Assembly: GCF_014831675.1 (NCBI RefSeq)
Contig: NZ_VJXY01000050.1
Location: 1-52,558 of the forward strand
Origin: Komarekiella delphini-convector SJRDD-AB1
Lineage (GTDB): Bacteria > Cyanobacteriota > Cyanobacteriia > Cyanobacteriales > Nostocaceae
DNA length: 52,558 nucleotides
Reading direction: 5' to 3'
Numbering within the stretch: the first letter of the stretch is position 1; each line of letters starts with the position of its first letter. The notes below the pieces were generated by a model. That model was not told the DNA's origin. It did not search any database and saw nothing but the letters and a program-made list of their open reading frames with translations. This document shows, piece by piece, positions 26,131 to 35,538 of this stretch. Made by a program: the position numbers and the translations under genes.

Positions 26131-26180
26131 AAGCGGTAGCGAGTCTTTGTTCGCGCAGCGTCTCGTAGAGAGCGTCTTCT
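26131..26180. repeat. Remnant of a dispersed GC-rich cyanobacterial repeat
   Basis: A GC-rich patch (GCGGTAGCGAGTC through GCGCAGCGTCTCGTAGAG) in an A/T-rich spacer, of the type scattered between genes in Nostoc-like genomes; a related patch lies near 35465-35515. The family assignment is from memory. Confidence 0.4.
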
Positions 26181-26356
26181 GTCCCTCAATGAGGCGTTGG
26201 GACAGATTTTTCAATTGCTTTGTAGTGTGGTGTTTTTGTCGCATTAGTGCTCCAACGATACCATTACCTATTTTGCCCAAAATATTGCTTGCAAAACGAA
26301 GTCATAATGACTATGATTTATTTAGAGACACAAAGAACTACTTGGGAAAATACTTT

Positions 26357-26620
26357 ATGGTTAGAGTCCAAGAAATTCCATTAAATCAGATTCAACGGCC
26401 CTTACCCCGTGCAAACGATCCCAATAAAGTGCAAGCTTTGATGGAATCGATAGCGGAAATTGGGCAGCAAGAACCCATTGATGTCTTAGAAGTAGATGGA
26501 CAGTATTATGGCTTTTCTGGTTGCCATCGTTATGAAGCTTGCCAGCGTTTAGGCAAAGAAACCATATTAGCCAGAGTCCGTAAAGCTAACCGCAGCGTTC
26601 TGAAGATGCACCTGGCATAG
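26357..26620 (+). CDS. srx: Sulfiredoxin
   Basis: An 87-residue ParB/Srx-fold protein. The signature GFSGCHRYEACQRLG contains the catalytic Cys56; sulfiredoxins use this GCHR motif to reduce cysteine-sulfinic acid in hyperoxidised 2-Cys peroxiredoxins with ATP. IPLNQIQRPLPR near the N terminus matches the family start. Length is typical of cyanobacterial Srx. The ATG at 26357 is preferred over an upstream open extension that has no protein-like character. The dps gene 88 bases downstream points to a peroxide-defence pair, though separate transcripts are possible. Confidence 0.88.
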   Translation: MVRVQEIPLNQIQRPLPRANDPNKVQALMESIAEIGQQEPIDVLEVDGQYYGFSGCHRYEACQRLGKETILARVRKANRSVLKMHLA

Positions 26621-26708
26621 AGAATGGGGCATAAGGCATGGTAAAAAGTAACAGACAATCAAATAATGCCCAATACACAACTACATATAACCCAATTAGG
26701 AGAAAATT

Positions 26709-27200
26709 ATGTCATCTAAAGCAACAGTTAAGAATGTAAATATCGGCATTGACGAAACGAGTCGGGCTAAAATTGCCGAAGGGTTGTCGCGTCTGTTAGC
26801 CGACACCTATACACTATATCTAAAAACTCATAACTTCCATTGGAACGTTACAGGGCCGATGTTCCAAACCTTGCATTTGATGTTTGAGACACAGTATACA
26901 GAACTAGCTCTAGCAGTTGATTTAATTGCCGAGAGGATTAGAGCACTTGGCTATCCTGCACCAGGAACTTACAGCGAATATGTCAACCTGAGTTCGATCG
27001 CAGAAACTCCTGGAGTTCCTAAAGCGACAGAAATGATTGGCTTACTAGTGGAAGGACAAGAAGCTGTAGTGCGAACCGCACGGTCTATTTTTCCTGTAGT
27101 GGAAGAAGTTAACGACGAACCCACTGCTGATTTGTTAACCCAGCGGATGCAAGTACACGAAAAAACAGCTTGGATGTTGAGAAGTTTACTGGAAGAATAG
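26709..27200 (+). CDS. dps: Dps-family ferritin-like DNA-protection protein
   Basis: A 163-residue protein forming 12-mers that oxidise and store iron and consume peroxide. The inter-subunit ferroxidase residues have the Dps spacing: His44 (in [10 protein letters not shown]), His56, Asp71 and Glu75. There is no long basic N-terminal tail, so DNA binding may be weak. A Shine-Dalgarno-like TTAGGAG lies 9 bases before the ATG. Cyanobacteria such as Nostoc carry several Dps types; this one fits the typical bacterial subgroup. A heptanucleotide repeat array begins at the base after the stop codon. Confidence 0.93.
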   Translation: MSSKATVKNVNIGIDETSRAKIAEGLSRLLADTYTLYLKTHNFHWNVTGPMFQTLHLMFETQYTELALAVDLIAERIRALGYPAPGTYSEYVNLSSIAETPGVPKATEMIGLLVEGQEAVVRTARSIFPVVEEVNDEPTADLLTQRMQVHEKTAWMLRSLLEE

Positions 27201-27264
27201 GATTGGGGACTGGGGACTGGGGATTGGGGACTGGGGACTGGGGACTGGGGACTGGGGACTGGGA
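27201..27264. repeat. Heptanucleotide short tandem repeat (GGGGACT)n
   Basis: Nine heptamers of GGGGACT with one GGGGATT variant begin immediately after the dps stop. It is the reverse-complement family of the array at 1-79. Confidence 0.92.
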
Positions 27265-27334
27265 AAGAATTCTTTTAATCCTCAACCCGATATTCAATAC
27301 ACTAATCCCTACCTAATACAATCTCCAATGCCCT

Positions 27335-28087
27335 ATGCCCAATACTGATTTCACCCAGAAGTTGCAAAATTTAATGCAACAAGTAAATATTTCTAGTTTT
27401 AGAGCGCTGAGTCGTGCTGCTGGTGTTTCAGAGCGTCAAATTTTGCGGTTACGGCAGGGAAAACTAGAGCAGATGCGGATGGATGTGCTACTTAAGCTGT
27501 CACTAGTGCTACAAATGCCATTGAGTGAATTGGTAGCAACTTTTTTAATACCGGGTGCTGAGTATCAAATATCCTCAGAACAGGCTAAACCAAAGCTATC
27601 CGCTAACAGCACTCAGCACGGGCTAAACCAAAGCTATCCGCTAACAGCACGGGCTAAACCAAAGCTATCCGCTAACAGCACTAGCAAAGAGATTGCAGAT
27701 TTAAAAAGAGAGTACCAGCGATCGCAGCTTCAGCTAGAAGAACAACGAGAGTTATTGCTGCAAGAGTTTCAGCAGTCGAGTTTGCAACTACTGGAGTCTT
27801 TATTATTGCAATGGCCCACAGCAGCGCAGAAGGCACAAGAAAATCCCCAGTTAGCAGCAATCAAAATAGTGCCGTTGGTGCAAAAACCCCTAGAAAAACT
27901 TTTGCAGGCGTGGGGTGTGGAAGCGATCGCATCTGTGGGAGCCGAAATCCCCTACGATCCTCAGTTACACCAGTTGTTTGAGGGGAATGCACAACCGGGT
28001 GAAAGAGTCAAGGTGCGCTACACTGGGTATCTTCAAGGCGACAAACTGCTTTATCGAGCTAAAGTCAGTCCTGTTAGAGAGAGTTAG
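27335..28087 (+). CDS. HTH-containing GrpE-like protein with internal tandem repeat
   Basis: A 250-residue protein. Residues 10-70 form an XRE-like helix-turn-helix (FRALSRAAGVSERQILRLRQ). A low-complexity linker (83-115) is encoded by three copies of a 30-bp repeat. A coiled coil (about 117-150, KREYQRSQLQLEEQRELLLQ) follows, and then a C-terminal beta-rich domain (about 185-250) ending GERVKVRYTGYLQGDKLLYR, which resembles the GrpE wing region. GrpE is the nucleotide-exchange factor of DnaK; whether this fusion exchanges nucleotide or acts as a regulator is unknown. A REP-like palindrome follows five bases after the stop. Confidence 0.7.
   Translation: MPNTDFTQKLQNLMQQVNISSFRALSRAAGVSERQILRLRQGKLEQMRMDVLLKLSLVLQMPLSELVATFLIPGAEYQISSEQAKPKLSANSTQHGLNQSYPLTARAKPKLSANSTSKEIADLKREYQRSQLQLEEQRELLLQEFQQSSLQLLESLLLQWPTAAQKAQENPQLAAIKIVPLVQKPLEKLLQAWGVEAIASVGAEIPYDPQLHQLFEGNAQPGERVKVRYTGYLQGDKLLYRAKVSPVRES
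27583..27681 (+). repeat. Three copies of a 30-bp repeat inside the GrpE-like gene
   Basis: Identical 30-bp units beginning GGCTAAACCAAAGCTATC occur at 27583-27612, 27621-27650 and 27652-27681. Offsets are 38 and 31 bases, so the middle copy is read in another frame (GLNQSYPLTA) while the third returns to the first frame (AKPKLSANST), because 69 is a multiple of three. Confidence 0.95.
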
Positions 28088-28092
28088 TATTC

Positions 28093-28125
28093 AGATCCCC
28101 GACTTTTTAAAGAAGTCGGGGATCT
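28093..28125. repeat. REP-like palindrome, left flank of the RAYT pseudogene
   Basis: AGATCCCCGACTT (28093-28105) is complementary to AAGTCGGGGATCT (28113-28125) with a 7-nt loop that can extend the stem by G-T pairing. It matches the 33-bp palindrome at 28770-28802 in length and most positions. It may also terminate the GrpE-like transcript. Confidence 0.85.
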
Positions 28126-28146
28126 ATCTCTCTGTCTCTATCCAGG

Positions 28147-28720
28147 CTAATCATCCAGTAGCAGTCTTTTGAAACCAGCCCTATCAGGTAGGTTACAATC
28201 CACCAAAAATTGCTGATAAACTGATTCTTCTGAAATCTGCATCTTGATATACTTTATTTTAGGTAGTGTTCCTCGTCGTAATCCTGCATATTCCAAGTAA
28301 CTGGAAAACTCCCATTCTTCAGGTTGCTGCACAAGTCCTGCTTTCACTGGATTGAGATGAATATAGTGTCATAGATTGACAAGATAATCAGTTTGTGAAA
28401 CATGAATACTTTGAAACCGTCCCTGAAATAATACCCCAGAACGATTAAAACGCTTATTAATTGCCTTTGTGTATGAGAGTGAGAGGGATTTCATGGCATC
28501 AGACAGGGTTTCATTTCTGAGATAGACCAAAAAATGATAATGATTGGGCATTAATACAGTAAGCAACAATATCTACTGCATTAGTGATGAGATGTTTTTT
28601 TAGCAAACACAGAAAATAAACATAGTTCTCACGCTCAAAGAAAATCGTTTGGCGATTATTCCCCCGATTGTAGACATGATAGAAGTTTCCAGCTTGCAGG
28701 GGAATTCGTCTTTGCGGCAT
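28147..28720 (-). pseudogene. REP-associated tyrosine transposase (RAYT, IS200-like), inactivated
   Basis: Three frame pieces read as one RAYT: MPQRRIPLQAGNFYHVYNRG with ITNAVDIVAYC, then MPNHYHFLVYL (the HUH metal-binding motif) and SYTKAINKRFNRSGVLFQGRF, then HLNPVKAGLVQQPEEW with SSYLEYAG. Two lesions separate them: one extra base after the codons for VAYC (near 28568) and a TGA at about 28366-28368 where an Arg is expected before YIHLNPV. RAYTs are domesticated single-copy transposases that mobilise REP palindromes; here two similar palindromes flank the gene at 28093-28125 and 28770-28802. Confidence 0.88.
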
Positions 28721-28769
28721 AGGCTTTGAATCTGGAATGTTGCCTTTAGTATTCCCTTTTTCGGACTTC

Positions 28770-28802
28770 AGATCCCGGACTTCTTAAAGAAGTCCGGGAT
28801 CT
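28770..28802. repeat. REP-like palindrome, right flank of the RAYT pseudogene
   Basis: A perfect palindrome with 16-bp arms (AGATCCCGGACTTCTT against its complement) around one base, 50 bases beyond the RAYT start codon. See also the left copy. Confidence 0.9.
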
Positions 28803-28962
28803 GGGGGAATGAAAGGCGCATTGCAGCAATCCTGTTGAGCAGTAACAAACATTGGGAATACTAAAACAGTAGAGGCAATAGCCTCATAAAACCTCAGAAA
28901 GTGTTGGTGTATATCAACTCCAACCATCTGAGGCTAGAACGATTACCAACAGGATTTCAGGA

Positions 28963-31900
28963 ATGCAAGAGGACAATACCCTTGATCAACCACAAGAACT
29001 CGCTAGTAATTGTCCGCTTAGAAACCCACAGGAAAATCTCTCTGTTGCCTTTCTACTCCAGATCATCGACTGTCTAGAAGACCCAATTTTTGTTAAAGAC
29101 CACCAGCATCGTTGGGTACTGCTCAACGATGCCTTCTGTAAGTTCTTGGGGCATAACCGAGAAGAACTAATTGGCAAGTCAGATTATGATTTCTTCCCAA
29201 AAGCGGAAGCTGATGTGTTTTGGGAAAAAGACGAACTGGTTTTTACCACAGGTATTACCAACGAGAATGAGGAATCTTTTACTGATACTCAGGGGCAAAC
29301 GCGCTTTATATCTACCAGAAAATGTTTATTTGAAGGTGATGCAGGTAGTAAGTTTTTAGTTGGTACTATTCGGGACATAACGCAGTATAAGCAAGTTGAA
29401 GCTGAACAACGCCAGTCAAAACACCTGCTACAACTAGTAATGGATAACATCCCTCAGTCTATTTTTTGGAAAGACCGTAATTCGGTTTATCTGGGCTGTA
29501 ATCGGAACTTTGCCCGTGATGCATGTGTGATCCCAGATCAGATCGTCGGGTTGAATGATTATGATTTGCCCTGGAAAAAAGAAGAGTCTGACTGGTATCG
29601 GGAATGTGATCGCCGTGTGATGGAATCAGGCATACCAGAATTGCACATTATCGAAACACAACAAAAGGCTGATGGCAAGCAGTATTGGTCAGATATCAAT
29701 AAAATCCCACTACACGATACTCAGGGTAATGTGGTCGGTATCCTTGGTACTTACGAAGACATTACCGAGCGCAAACTAACGGAGGAAGCTTTACGTCAAA
29801 GTGAGGCAAAATTACAGAAGCTATCGGCAAATGTGCCGGGAATGCTCTACCAGTTTATGCTGCATCCTAATGGCTCACTCTCCTTGCCCTATGTAAATTC
29901 TGGCTCTTATGATCTGTATGGTTTGACGCCAGAAGAGATTCAAGCCGATCCCAGCTTGATAATTTCAATTGTCCATGCAGATGAACATGAGGATTTTGTA
30001 CAATCCATCAGTGTTTCTGCCCAAACCTTGCAACCTTGGCAGTGGGAAGGACGAATTGTTTTACCTGACGGACAAGTTAAATGGCTACAGGGTGTATCGC
30101 GTCCAGAACAGCAAGCAGATGGGTCGATTCTTTGGGATGGTTTAATAATAGACATAACCCGTAGTAAGCAGGCAGAAAAGGCACTCCAGCAAGCTTATGC
30201 AGAACTAGAAAGACGGGTAGAAGAACGAACTCAACAACTGGCACAAAGTAATGAAGCGCTACAGGTTGAGATTGCTGAACGGCAACAAGCAGAAGTAGAA
30301 TTGAGGGCTTCGCAACAAAGGCTAGCACTTTTGATTCAACAAACACCAATAGGTGTCATTGAATGGAATACTAAATTTGAGGTTCAGGAATGGAACCCTG
30401 CGGCCGAAAGAATTTTTGGATATAGCAGAAGTGAGGTTCTCGGTCGTTATTTTGAGTTCTTAGTTCCTGAGACTGTTAGAGAACACGTCAAGCGCTTAAC
30501 AGATGCTCTTTTAAGGCAACAAGGGGGAACTTCAAGTGTGAACGAGAACATCACAATAGATAATAGAACAATTATCTGCGAGTGGTATAACAGCCCTTTA
30601 GTAGCCATGAATGGTGATGTGATTGGTGTGGCATCAATGGTGCTTGACATCACAGAACGCAAACAAGCAGAGCAGAGTTTAATACTTTATAAGCAAGCAG
30701 TGGAAAGCTCAAGTGATGCGATCGCAATAGCAGATGCAGCAGGTAATCACATCTACCAGAACCCGGCATTTTGCAAATTGTACGAGTGCGAAACTGTAAA
30801 GGATTTTATCGCATTTGGTGGCTTTTCTGCTGTCTTCACTGACTCAGTAGTTGCCCAGGAGATATGGCAAGCTACTATTTCGGGTCAATCTTGGATAGGT
30901 GAGATTGAACAACAATCAGCTGGTGGTCGAAGTATACAGACCTTCCTAAGATCTTATGCTCTGAAGGACTCCACAGGTCAAAACATCGGTTTAGTTGGTG
31001 CAATTACCGATATCACAGAGCGCAAACGGGCAGAAACTCAATTACAAGAGAAAGAGCAATTCCTTCGCAGTGTCTATGATGGAACTGAAAATCCTATATT
31101 TGTGCTAGATATTGTAGACGAAAGCGAGTGCTACTATACAGGTTGGAACCCTGCCACAGAGCGGGCTACTGGTATAAGTAGCAAAGAGATAATCGGTGTA
31201 ACACCAGACGTTGCACATGGTTTAGTTGAAGGTGCAGGAGTACGCCAGAGATACTTGAGATGCGTAGAAGTAGGTACGTCCATTACATACGAAGAGTGCC
31301 TGACTTTCCAGGATCAGAAAACTTGGTGGTTAACCACAATTAATCCACTCAAAGATAGTGAAGGTAGAATCTATCGCTTGGTGGCGACTACACATAATAT
31401 CACTGAGCGCGTACAGGCAGAAACTCAGCTAAAGCTGCGAACAGAAGATTTAGAAATAGCTCTCCAGGAACTCCAAAAAACTCAAATGCAGCTTGTCCAA
31501 AGCGAGAAAATGTCAGGCTTGGGACAACTAGTAGCAGGTGTTGCCCACGAAATCAACAACCCTGTAAACTTCATTTACGGCAATCTCACCCATGCCAACG
31601 ACTATATTCAAGATTTGGTAGGACTCGTACAAATCTACCAGCAATCTTATCCTCATCCCACACCTCAAGTTCAGGAATTAGCAGCAGAGATAGAGTTAGA
31701 ATTCTTAATAGAAGATTTGCCCAAACTCCTCAACTCAATGAAAGTTGGAGCACAGCGCATTCGGGAGATTGTTTTATCCTTACGCAACTTCTCCCGCATG
31801 GATGAAGCCGATATGAAAGAGGTAAATATCCATGAAGGAATTGATAGTACTTTGATGATTTTAGAACATCGCATTAAAGCTACACCGAATCGCTGTGCCA

Positions 31901-32439
31901 TTCAAGTTATTAAAGAATACAGCGATTTACCTTTAGTGGAATGTTATGCTGGGCAACTCAACCAGGTATTTATGAACATTTTGGCGAATGCAATTGATGC
32001 TTTGGAAGAATCATTAGTCAGTGGTCATTTTTCATTTGTAAATAACTCTGGACAAAAAGATAAGTCTGAGCACCAGATAGAGGCTAATAGAATGGAGACA
32101 AATGACACAGCGCAAAGTCTGAGCGCCGGCTTCCGGCGCTCAGAACTATGTAAGAGAGGAAAAATGACCTCTCCACAAATTAAAATTTATACTCAATTAT
32201 TAGAGCCAAATCAAGTAACAATTCGCATTACCGACAACGGTCTAGGAATCTCAAAAGAAGTAAAACAAAGACTGTTTGATCCTTTTTTTAGTACTAAGCC
32301 TATTGGTCAAGGCACTGGTATGGGGCTGTCTATTAGTTACCAGATTATCTCACAAAAACATGGAGGCACTTTAGAATGTATTTCGCAGCTAGGATGTGGG
32401 GCTGAGTTTGTAATTTCTATTCCTCTTCGTCAAGGTTAA
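28963..32439 (+). CDS. Soluble hybrid-free sensor histidine kinase with six PAS domains
   Basis: A 1158-residue cytosolic kinase without transmembrane helices. PAS/PAC units occupy about 25-145, 150-275, 280-405, 450-567, 572-692 and 697-820, several ending in the DITERK linker; a coiled coil at about 405-445 separates the third and fourth. The HisKA domain follows with [12 protein letters not shown] (phosphoacceptor His862), then HATPase_c with N-box [14 protein letters not shown]1 DNGLGI and G2 [10 protein letters not shown]. Between N-box and G1 is an unusual insertion of about 45 residues whose DNA contains a 27-bp palindrome. Signals are unknown. No response regulator is adjacent downstream on the same strand; the nearest is the convergent PP2C protein at 33311-34447. 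Confidence 0.92.
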   Translation: MQEDNTLDQPQELASNCPLRNPQENLSVAFLLQIIDCLEDPIFVKDHQHRWVLLNDAFCKFLGHNREELIGKSDYDFFPKAEADVFWEKDELVFTTGITNENEESFTDTQGQTRFISTRKCLFEGDAGSKFLVGTIRDITQYKQVEAEQRQSKHLLQLVMDNIPQSIFWKDRNSVYLGCNRNFARDACVIPDQIVGLNDYDLPWKKEESDWYRECDRRVMESGIPELHIIETQQKADGKQYWSDINKIPLHDTQGNVVGILGTYEDITERKLTEEALRQSEAKLQKLSANVPGMLYQFMLHPNGSLSLPYVNSGSYDLYGLTPEEIQADPSLIISIVHADEHEDFVQSISVSAQTLQPWQWEGRIVLPDGQVKWLQGVSRPEQQADGSILWDGLIIDITRSKQAEKALQQAYAELERRVEERTQQLAQSNEALQVEIAERQQAEVELRASQQRLALLIQQTPIGVIEWNTKFEVQEWNPAAERIFGYSRSEVLGRYFEFLVPETVREHVKRLTDALLRQQGGTSSVNENITIDNRTIICEWYNSPLVAMNGDVIGVASMVLDITERKQAEQSLILYKQAVESSSDAIAIADAAGNHIYQNPAFCKLYECETVKDFIAFGGFSAVFTDSVVAQEIWQATISGQSWIGEIEQQSAGGRSIQTFLRSYALKDSTGQNIGLVGAITDITERKRAETQLQEKEQFLRSVYDGTENPIFVLDIVDESECYYTGWNPATERATGISSKEIIGVTPDVAHGLVEGAGVRQRYLRCVEVGTSITYEECLTFQDQKTWWLTTINPLKDSEGRIYRLVATTHNITERVQAETQLKLRTEDLEIALQELQKTQMQLVQSEKMSGLGQLVAGVAHEINNPVNFIYGNLTHANDYIQDLVGLVQIYQQSYPHPTPQVQELAAEIELEFLIEDLPKLLNSMKVGAQRIREIVLSLRNFSRMDEADMKEVNIHEGIDSTLMILEHRIKATPNRCAIQVIKEYSDLPLVECYAGQLNQVFMNILANAIDALEESLVSGHFSFVNNSGQKDKSEHQIEANRMETNDTAQSLSAGFRRSELCKRGKMTSPQIKIYTQLLEPNQVTIRITDNGLGISKEVKQRLFDPFFSTKPIGQGTGMGLSISYQIISQKHGGTLECISQLGCGAEFVISIPLRQG
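32118..32144. repeat. 27-bp palindrome inside the kinase ATPase domain
   Basis: TCTGAGCGCCGG and CCGGCGCTCAGA are perfect 12-bp arms with a 3-nt loop, translated in frame as part of [11 protein letters not shown]. It looks like a REP-type element tolerated inside a surface loop. Confidence 0.88.
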
Positions 32440-32982
32440 GTTACTTAATCTGTATGCTTGAGCTTGGTACTCCTGAAAGGAAATTTAGCAAGAGTTGATC
32501 AATCTATCCATCACTAAAACCCTGATGGTTAAAGAGTTTTTGTAATTGTGTTTTTTGGAGATAAAAGAAGCGATCGCTACTTTTAAATTACTTGATATGA
32601 CTACTGTCCACTGTTCATTAACGAGCATCATCAGTAATATTTATTTGCATTTTCACTTTAAGGAGTCAAAGAGTGATTGTAAGTTAATAATTAGTTTTTT
32701 TCAAAAAAAATAAATACTTCAATTGATAATACCTGATTTAGCAGTACTGAGAAAGCATTGAAGGCTCATAAGTCCTAATTTTTTTATGGTAAGCATTTTT
32801 TAAATGATATATGATTAGGATATACTAACGAAAACAGAACATCATTGATACCATTTCTCTATGAAGATGCACTAAATCTGACCTCTCTGTAGTCCTCTCA
32901 AATAAGAGAGACGGCAATAGCTAGGGGTAAATAAAGTACGTCTTTGCAAAGAATTGGTATTACACAAATCAGAGTGAGTATT
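32440..32982. other. Intergenic region between the kinase and STAS gene
   Basis: 543 bases, A/T-rich, with one HIP1 site near 32570 and poly-A/T stretches. No coding frame, hairpin with T-run or RNA gene was recognised. Confidence 0.45.
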
Positions 32983-33309
32983 ATGAGAGAACAAGTCAAA
33001 GTTATTAAGCTCAGCGGAAATTTAAACGCCACAACCTCACAAGACTTTCGGCAAAATATTACTACAATTCTAGAAAGTGGGGCAAAAATCGTATTAGTTG
33101 ATTTTCAAGATGTAACGTTTATGGATAGTTCTGGTTTGGGTGCTTTAGTGTTAGCTTTTAAAACATTACGAGCGGCAGATAGCAAGCTTGTTGTCTGCTC
33201 AATTAATGAGCAAGTCAGAATATTATTTGAACTAACTAATATGGATAAGGTATTTGAAATTTTTCCTAGCCAAGAAGCATTTAATCAGGTTTTAGTTTCG
33301 CAAAACTAA
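32983..33309 (+). CDS. STAS-domain anti-sigma factor antagonist
   Basis: A 108-residue single STAS domain (SpoIIAA/RsbV type). DFQDVTFMDSSGLGALVLAF contains the Ser (49/50) normally phosphorylated by an anti-sigma kinase and dephosphorylated by a PP2C phosphatase. Its stop lies one base from the stop of the convergent RsbU-like gene, so the two are probably parts of one partner-switching circuit. No RsbW-like kinase is in the window. ATG at 32983 (MREQVKVIKL) is preferred over a TTG 13 codons upstream. Confidence 0.88.
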   Translation: MREQVKVIKLSGNLNATTSQDFRQNITTILESGAKIVLVDFQDVTFMDSSGLGALVLAFKTLRAADSKLVVCSINEQVRILFELTNMDKVFEIFPSQEAFNQVLVSQN

Positions 33310-33310
33310 A

Positions 33311-34447
33311 TTAATCAAACTGAATCTGAAGTATTGATAAATCATCATCAAAAGCCTCTTTGGAGTTCAAAGTGATTAGGTAGTTTAATATCTGTTCAAG
33401 TTGGTAGTTAAAAGGATGCTGTAGACTAACTAATAGCTGAATAAAAGCATCCAAACTCCAAAGAGTGCCATCAGATTTAGTAATTTCATAAGCACCGTCA
33501 CTAAAAATATAAAGGGTGCTGAAATTTTCAATATTGCAAAACCCATCAACATATTTTGCCTCTGGAAACATCCCGATTGGCATACCGGGTGTTTTTAAAT
33601 ATTTAACTTCAGAGATTTTCTGATTTGTACAAGATACTAAAATTGCTGGTGGATGACCTGCACTAGCATAAATTAACTGGCGCTTAACTCGATTATAAAC
33701 GCCGTACCAGATTGTAAAGTATTTGTCATTTTGATAACTCATCTGAAAGGTATCATTCAAAGCCGTCAGTACATCACTAGGTTGATAATAATTCAAACTT
33801 TTGAGTGCGCGAGAACGCAACAGATTCAGTACTGACACTGAAGGAAGAGTAGCTTTTAGTCCATGTCCGGCTGTATCTAGTAGATAAATTGCCAGATAAT
33901 CAGAATCGAGCCAGTAATAATCGAAACAATCGCCGCCGAGTTGCCGCGATGGAATAAATCGAAAATTTATGTTAAAAGGTTCAGTTATCGGCGGAGGTAG
34001 AAGCGATCGCACATATTCTGCTGCTTCTGCCATTTCTGCTTCTAAAAGCAGCTTTTGTGTTTGTAAATCCCGGCTCAACTGATGCAAGCGCAATCCCGCT
34101 CTTACTCTTGCTTGTAATTCATTTTGCTCAATGGGTTTGGAGATAAAATCATCAGCACCAGCATCTAAACCCTTAACACAATCGGCAACTGAATCTAAGG
34201 ATGTTAATAAAATAAAAAATGTTGTAGATAATTTGGGGTCTGTCTTGATGCGGTGGCAGACTTCTAGACCATTCAATCCTGGCATAATCCAATCACAAAT
34301 AATTAGTGCTGGATTGCAAGCCAGCGCCTTTTCTATTCCTTCTTCTCCACTACTAGCAGCAACTACCTCATAACCCTGTTTTTCCAACATCCTTTTCAGG
34401 AGTATTTTCATTGAATGGTCGTCATCAATTATTAGTATTTGAAACAT
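33311..34447 (-). CDS. Response regulator with PP2C (RsbU/SpoIIE-type) phosphatase output
   Basis: A 378-residue two-domain protein. Residues 1-120 are a receiver domain (acidic Asp8-10, phosphoacceptor Asp52 in LIICDWIMPG, Lys in ISKPIEQNE). After a short coiled coil (about 125-150) comes a PP2C-type SpoIIE domain (about 170-375) with RQLGGDCFDYYWLD, LLDTAGHGLKAT, YASAGHPPAIL and FSDGAYE, whose Asp residues bind two metals. Phosphorylation of the receiver is expected to control dephosphorylation of a STAS protein, most simply the neighbour ending at 33309. The upstream multi-PAS kinase is a plausible but unproven partner. Confidence 0.92.
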   Translation of the reverse strand: MFQILIIDDDHSMKILLKRMLEKQGYEVVAASSGEEGIEKALACNPALIICDWIMPGLNGLEVCHRIKTDPKLSTTFFILLTSLDSVADCVKGLDAGADDFISKPIEQNELQARVRAGLRLHQLSRDLQTQKLLLEAEMAEAAEYVRSLLPPPITEPFNINFRFIPSRQLGGDCFDYYWLDSDYLAIYLLDTAGHGLKATLPSVSVLNLLRSRALKSLNYYQPSDVLTALNDTFQMSYQNDKYFTIWYGVYNRVKRQLIYASAGHPPAILVSCTNQKISEVKYLKTPGMPIGMFPEAKYVDGFCNIENFSTLYIFSDGAYEITKSDGTLWSLDAFIQLLVSLQHPFNYQLEQILNYLITLNSKEAFDDDLSILQIQFD

Positions 34448-34595
34448 AGAAAGTTGCGGGCAACAATAATTAATAATTGGATTAAAAAATAAAAATATAG
34501 TTAAGGCTAATAGGTTAGCAGTATCAATACAGAGATCCTACTAACCCATTCCCAATTGTCCATCGAATTTATCACCTTTTGACAGTCATAAAATA

Positions 34596-35363
34596 TTATG
34601 GCGGTGAAAGAGGATTCAGCCATAAGAGAATGATACGTTTTAGTTGGTTCAAATCGCGGTATGCTTCTTGCTTGAACCATTGTCCTAGGGCGTCAAAGGG
34701 GGTGAAAGATGATCCAGTTTGCCATTTGATGTCTTGACCTAAAGGCGTGGTGTGAGTTCCAGGTAACGTTTGTGCTGTCACCATCTCAGGAAAGCGTTCT
34801 TGTAAGATTTTGGTTAAAGCTGCCGATTGGTCGATGGTGTCATTGCTAAATTTTATTAATAAATTGCGTCGAATATTGTATCGTTCTTGTACAAGCTTGT
34901 TAGTTTCCAAGGGTGTGGGGGTAAACTCGATCGCAAAAGTAGAATTTAGCTGTTCGACTAGGGGGATAGCTTCCCTGGCGGCGTAGTTGTTAAAGGATAT
35001 TAAAATATTGCCAGCACGTTCTACTTTAAAGAGGCTACCAATTAGCAAGTGGAGTTTACAGCCCATACTGTGCCCAATACCGTAGATGGGAAGATAGAGC
35101 TTGCGTAATGCCGCGGAGTCGTGTAAGCGTTCGAGAGTCCGATCAAAGTTTAGGAGTACAGTTTTAGCGATCGCAGTATGATCCAACGTGTTAACAAAAG
35201 GTGTAGCAATTACAACATAACCTTTACTTGCCAACTGTTCTAGTAACCAACGGTAAGTAATGTGGGGTGCAGTGGCGACGAATGCACCTCCCAAAAAATG
35301 AATGATACCGATGGGATTTTGCGGAATGATTACCCAGTTACCTCTGATTTCTTTCCAGTCCAT
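34596..35363 (-). CDS. DUF1350 alpha/beta-hydrolase-like protein
   Basis: A 255-residue protein with the DUF1350 pattern of cyanobacteria and plastids: WVIIPQNPIGIIHFLGGAFV at the N terminus, then the elbow YGIGHSMGCKLH with the nucleophile Ser in GHSMG (about 98-102), and PGTHTTPLG near the C terminus supplying a candidate His. The fold is alpha/beta hydrolase; the substrate is unknown. It has no signal peptide. ATG at 35363 precedes the WKEIRGNWV start typical of the family. Confidence 0.82.
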   Translation of the reverse strand: MDWKEIRGNWVIIPQNPIGIIHFLGGAFVATAPHITYRWLLEQLASKGYVVIATPFVNTLDHTAIAKTVLLNFDRTLERLHDSAALRKLYLPIYGIGHSMGCKLHLLIGSLFKVERAGNILISFNNYAAREAIPLVEQLNSTFAIEFTPTPLETNKLVQERYNIRRNLLIKFSNDTIDQSAALTKILQERFPEMVTAQTLPGTHTTPLGQDIKWQTGSSFTPFDALGQWFKQEAYRDLNQLKRIILLWLNPLSPP

Positions 35364-35538
35364 GCTGATGAGCGATCGCTTGAGGAATATTCTTTATGTT
35401 AAACCGGGGATTGTAGTCGTGGGGAGGATTATGGAAAAAGCCATTGAGGATGTCTAGTGTAGAAACGATGCCTACGGCTGGCTACGCTTACGCTCTCTCT
35501 AACTGACTCGCTTGACGTAATTCTCATGATTATTGGTT

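Noticed and set aside
28831-28962. Possible small RNA or attenuator before the PAS kinase
   Set aside because: Only weak inverted repeats (GAGGC/GCCTC types) and no T-run; not enough to call a feature.
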